Positions 54,188-57,293 of a DNA stretch of 57,293 bases are shown here, in pieces. Each line of letters begins with the position of its first letter. Within the stretch, counting starts at the first letter, position 1. The position numbers and the translations under genes were made by a program. Below the pieces are notes generated by a model, which saw only the letters and a list, made by a program, of their open reading frames with translations, did not search any database and was not told where the DNA came from. Source of the stretch: Erythrobacter sp. (GTDB taxonomy: Bacteria; Pseudomonadota; Alphaproteobacteria; Sphingomonadales; Sphingomonadaceae); the NCBI GenBank assembly GCA_002695185.1, contig NZOF01000201.1, positions 1,802-59,094 of the forward strand, written 5' to 3'.

Positions 54188-55486
54188 TCAATTCCCGCCA
54201 GCGCCGATGCCGGTCACCACCTTCATGCCGGCCTTGAGCTTTTCGGATGTCACCACGGTCAGGCGGCCATCGCTTTGCCCGGTGACCACGTCGATCTTCT
54301 CGAGATCGCCCGTGTCGGAGACGATGTAGACCGACTGGCGACTGCCCACGCCGATGCTGGCTTGGCTCTTCTGGTCGAGACCGAGTTCGGGATTGCCGAA
54401 GATGCCGCCGCCTTCGCCCTCTTCCTCCGGCTCGAAGCGCAGCGCGGCATTGGGAACCAGCAGCCGCTGGCCGGTGCTGGCCGTTGCAATGGTGGCGGTG
54501 GCGGTCATGCCCGGGCGCAGCAGGCCTTCGGGATTGTCGACGATCAGCCGCGCTTCATAGCTTACCACCTGCTGCGATTGCTGGGCCATCTGCTGTTCGG
54601 ATTGCGCGATATTGTTGGAGGCAAGATCCACCCGTTCGACCCGCGCGGGGAAGCGGCGGCCGGGATAGGCGTCGACGGTAAAAGCCGCGGTCTGTCCGGC
54701 TTTCACCTGGCCCACATCCGCCTCGTCCAGATTGACGCGCAGCTGCATGGTGGCAAGGTTTTCCGCGAGCACGAAGAGGGTGGGGGTGTTGAAGCTGGCG
54801 GCCACGGTCTGGCCGGGTTCCACCTGCCGGGCCAGCACCACGCCCGATACCGGCGCGCGGATCACGGCGCGGTTGGACTGGGTCTGCGCGGTGGAAAGCT
54901 GGGCCTGCACGGCGGCGACATTGGCCTTGGCTGAAGCGATCGCCGCCTGTCCGCGGCGCACCGCGGCGACGGCCTGCTCCATCTCGGCATCCGACGGCAC
55001 GCGCCCGCCCGACAGCCGCTCCACCTCGCGCAGGCGTTCGAGCTGGGCGCGGTCGGCATCCAGCGTCGCCTGTGCCTGCGCCACCTGCGCGCGGGCGGCG
55101 TTGAGATTGGCGCGGTTCTGGACGATCTGGTCCTGGATCACATCGGTGTTGATGACGGCGAGCACCTGCCCGCGCGAAACCTGATCGTTCACATCGACCA
55201 GCACCCGGTCGATCCGGCCCGATACTTCCGAGCCGACCTCGACCTGGTTGGTCGGGCGCAGATTGCCGGTGGCGGTGACCGCCAGGTCGAGCGAGCGGTT
55301 GACCACGTCGCTGGTGATGTAATTCGGCTTGGGGTCCTCGCCTGCGCAGCGCGAGATCGCGAACAGCAGCAGCAGGGCGACGATCACGCCTGCCCAGACC
55401 CGCTTGCGCTTGTACCATTTCTTCGGCTTGCCGGTCTCGAGGTAGCTTTCGATATCCTCGCCGGTGGCGGTATCGCTCTCGCTCAT
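54188..55486 (-). CDS. MacA-like periplasmic adaptor protein
   Basis: The 432-residue membrane-fusion protein has an N-terminal anchor helix (VWAGVIVALLLLFAISRCA), preceded by a charged cytoplasmic start. It then has a lipoyl domain (NQVEVGSEVSGRIDRVLVD), a long Gln/Ala-rich coiled-coil hairpin (about 120-215), the second lipoyl half (AVIRAPVSGVVLARQVEPG), and barrel and membrane-proximal domains. A glycine- and glutamate-rich insert (EPEEEGEGGGIFG) lies near residue 350. Its start overlaps the stop of the outer-membrane channel gene (ATGA). It completes an OprM-MacA-MacB set. Confidence 0.92.
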   Translation of the reverse strand: MSESDTATGEDIESYLETGKPKKWYKRKRVWAGVIVALLLLFAISRCAGEDPKPNYITSDVVNRSLDLAVTATGNLRPTNQVEVGSEVSGRIDRVLVDVNDQVSRGQVLAVINTDVIQDQIVQNRANLNAARAQVAQAQATLDADRAQLERLREVERLSGGRVPSDAEMEQAVAAVRRGQAAIASAKANVAAVQAQLSTAQTQSNRAVIRAPVSGVVLARQVEPGQTVAASFNTPTLFVLAENLATMQLRVNLDEADVGQVKAGQTAAFTVDAYPGRRFPARVERVDLASNNIAQSEQQMAQQSQQVVSYEARLIVDNPEGLLRPGMTATATIATASTGQRLLVPNAALRFEPEEEGEGGGIFGNPELGLDQKSQASIGVGSRQSVYIVSDTGDLEKIDVVTGQSDGRLTVVTSEKLKAGMKVVTGIGAGGN

Positions 55487-57000
55487 TGCGCTGTCCTGTC
55501 GTCCTGCCCGGCTGCCGCGCCGGGAATGGGGAGGTTGTAATCCGTTTCGCTCCAGCCGCCGCCCAGCGCCTGCGTCAGGCGGACGAAGGCGGTCGCGCGG
55601 TCGGCTTGGGCGCTGACGAGCTGGTTGCGCGCGGAGAGCAGCTGGCTTTCGACCACCAGCAGAGTCTGGAAATCGGTCAGGCCTGCCTCATACTGACTGC
55701 GGGCGAGGAAGGCGGAGTTTTCCGCCGCGTCCACCGCTTCTTCGCTGATCGCCACGCGTTCTGCCGCGGTGCGCTGATCGGTGGCGGAGCTTTCTACTTC
55801 CTCCAGCGCGCGCAGGATCGCTTGTTCGTAACCGGCAAGGCTGGCGCGGGCGATGGCCTGGGCATTGTCCACCCGCGCGGCGGTGCGGCCGCCGTCGAAG
55901 ATGAGCTGGGTCAGCCCGGCGAACAGATTGCCGGTGACGAGGTCGAAGATGTCCGACAGCGGAGAGCCGCCGGCCCCGATGCTGCCCGTCAGGCGCAGGG
56001 CGGGGAGCAGGTCTGCCCGCGCCACGCCGATGCGGGCCGAACTGGCGATCACATCGGCCTCGGCCGCGCGCACATCGGGGCGGCGGCTGAGCACCTCTGC
56101 CGGGGCGGCAAAGCCGTCGAGCTGCGGGGGCACCGGCACCGGTTCAGGCTCACTGGCGCGGAAGGCGGCGAGCACGCGGCCCGGCGGTTCGCCGATCAGC
56201 GTCGAGATGGCATTGGCTGTGGCCACGAGATTGCTTTCGAGCAGCGGTATGCTGGCCGCCGTCTGTGCCCGCTGGGTGCGCGCCTGTTCGACATCGAGGC
56301 TGGAGACGAGCCCCGCCTGATTGCGCCAGCGCGCCAGCTGCAGATTGTCGTCCTGGAAGGCGAGCGAGGAGCGTGCGATGGCGAGCTGTTCGGAAAAGGC
56401 CCGCGCCGCAATCGCCTGGCTGGCGACCTGGCCCACGATCAGCCGCTGGATATCCGCCAGCGAATAGCCTGCCGCCAACAGGTCCGCCCGGCTGGCCGCG
56501 ACATTGCCGGAAATCTGGCCGAATAGATCCACTTCCCACGCCGCATCGGCGCCCACGGTGAATTGCAGGTCGTCATCGGCAAAATCGCCGACATCGCGCC
56601 GCGCCCCGGCAGAGCCGCTGATAGTGGGGAAATAGCCCGCCCGTGCGCCGCGCAATCCCGCGCGCGCCTGATCCAGCCGGGCGATGCCGATCGCCAGATC
56701 GCGGTTTTCGGCAATGGCGCGTTCGACCAGATCGGTCAGCAGCGGATCGTCCAGCAGCGTCCAGTACCGCGCCAGATCGGGCGAGGTGATGCCGGTTTCC
56801 GCCTCCGCCCAATCGGCGGGAACGGCAATTGCCGGTTCGGGCACCGCCGGGCGCAAGCTGGCGCAGGCCGACAGCCCGATCGCCGCCGCCATCGGCAATG
56901 CAGCACGGCCTAGCGCGCAGAATCGTCCCTCAAGAATGAACAAGTACCCCCCACTTGATCCCATGTGTTCAGACAAAGCCCGATTGATGGTTAATTGCAA
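55483..57000 (-). CDS. OprM/NodT-family outer-membrane efflux lipoprotein
   Basis: The 505-codon frame encodes an outer-membrane channel with a lipobox (GLSAC), a NodT-type opening (PDLARYWTLLDDPLLTDLVERA) and two TolC repeats (for example VLSRRPDVRAAEADVIASSARIGVARADLLP). The start is uncertain: ATG 57000 and ATG 56964 both give long leaders before the lipobox, and a TTG within the following codons would give a more usual signal. It is the first gene of the OprM-MacA-ATPase-permease operon on the minus strand. The 80 bp upstream, to the oxidoreductase gene, show a short inverted repeat (ATTTTC/GAAAAT) and no gene. Confidence 0.9.
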   Translation of the reverse strand: MQLTINRALSEHMGSSGGYLFILEGRFCALGRAALPMAAAIGLSACASLRPAVPEPAIAVPADWAEAETGITSPDLARYWTLLDDPLLTDLVERAIAENRDLAIGIARLDQARAGLRGARAGYFPTISGSAGARRDVGDFADDDLQFTVGADAAWEVDLFGQISGNVAASRADLLAAGYSLADIQRLIVGQVASQAIAARAFSEQLAIARSSLAFQDDNLQLARWRNQAGLVSSLDVEQARTQRAQTAASIPLLESNLVATANAISTLIGEPPGRVLAAFRASEPEPVPVPPQLDGFAAPAEVLSRRPDVRAAEADVIASSARIGVARADLLPALRLTGSIGAGGSPLSDIFDLVTGNLFAGLTQLIFDGGRTAARVDNAQAIARASLAGYEQAILRALEEVESSATDQRTAAERVAISEEAVDAAENSAFLARSQYEAGLTDFQTLLVVESQLLSARNQLVSAQADRATAFVRLTQALGGGWSETDYNLPIPGAAAGQDDRTAQ

Positions 57001-57080
57001 GACTGGCTGCGACTAATTTTCAGATATGCCGAAAATACATCGCCATTACTTGCAAAATGCGCGTGTGAGCCGCGTCCTAT

Positions 57081-57293
57081 TCAAATCCCCTCCAGTGAAA
57101 CCGCCACGCCGCCCTGATCGGCGCTGCGATAGGCCGCTTCGATCAGGCGGATGTCGCGCAGGCCCATTTCCCCCGGCGTGGCGTGCGGCTTGCCCGCGCG
57201 CGCGGCTTCGCTGAAGGCATCCACCTGGCCCGCGAACTGGGTGTAGGGCGCGCCGGTCGACACCTGCACCTCGCGCCCGCCCTGTTCGTGCCA
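57081..57293 (-). CDS. Gfo/Idh/MocA-type oxidoreductase, C-terminal fragment
   Basis: The last 70 codons of a minus-strand gene run off the window edge. Recognisable are the C-terminal features of Gfo/Idh/MocA NAD(P)-dependent sugar dehydrogenases: a segment like YTQFAGQVDAFSEAARAG followed by GLRDIRLIEAAYRSADQGG. The call is by similarity of this tail only, and the start and cofactor domain lie outside the window. It is not clearly linked to the export operon downstream. Confidence 0.7.
   Translation of the reverse strand, partial: WHEQGGREVQVSTGAPYTQFAGQVDAFSEAARAGKPHATPGEMGLRDIRLIEAAYRSADQGGVAVSLEGI

Overview
The window looks like chromosomal DNA of an alphaproteobacterium of the order Sphingomonadales (Erythrobacter/Altererythrobacter-like). 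This is an inference from three things: GC-rich coding, many TonB-dependent receptors alongside tripartite efflux systems, and protein families typical of that order. No rRNA, CRISPR array or intact insertion sequence was seen. One tRNA gene is present.

Layout. (1) 1-5487, plus strand: the 3' part of a type IV secretion operon, virB4 (cut by the window edge)-virB6-virB9-virB10-virB11, tightly overlapped and with no room for virB5, virB7 or virB8. (2) 5505-6367: a queuosine-precursor transporter (minus) and tRNA-Arg(UCU). (3) 6766-10389: a chimeric ORF joining a ZnuD-like TonB-dependent receptor in frame to a DUF3526-type ABC permease. (4) 10624-18808: an NtrY/NtrC-like two-component pair (minus) divergent from a MacAB-TolC-type operon (HlyD adaptor, ATPase, FtsX-like permease, TolC). 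Two tandem TGTCC-N6-GGACA palindromes lie at the divergent junction, and the tolC gene carries an apparent frameshift. (5) 18928-23360, minus: a two-gene xyloglucan-type glycosidase operon, GH35 then GH31 with a PA14 insert. (6) 23620-33428: a flavin reductase, a TetR repressor with three related operator-like sites, an RND efflux triad (MexE/MexF/OprM-like) and a FUSC-family transporter. (7) 33563-36800: an ABC-F ATPase behind a possible leader ORF and hairpin, then a divergent Nramp-like transporter. (8) 36838-41099, minus: a His-rich DUF2946-like secreted protein, a TonB receptor and a PepSY membrane protein, probably a metal-uptake unit. (9) 41250-50227, minus: a small secreted protein, a trypsin-like autotransporter, a TPR-sulfotransferase and a large TonB receptor whose start appears frameshifted. 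(10) 50421-52097: a BCCT betaine/choline-type transporter. (11) 52265-57000, minus: a second MacA-MacB-OprM export operon with ATPase and permease as separate proteins. (12) 57081-57293: the C-terminal end of a Gfo/Idh/MocA-type oxidoreductase.

The region is dominated by envelope functions: three tripartite exporters plus a FUSC protein, three TonB receptors, an autotransporter and a secretion machine. Several genes show regulatory structure in their leaders: Shine-Dalgarno-sequestering hairpins before the autotransporter and the 40.5-kb TonB receptor, an ABC-F leader, and operator palindromes before the efflux operons. Broken or remodelled genes (the receptor-permease chimera, tolC and the start of the 50-kb TonB receptor) are notably frequent and should be checked against raw reads before they are read as biology.
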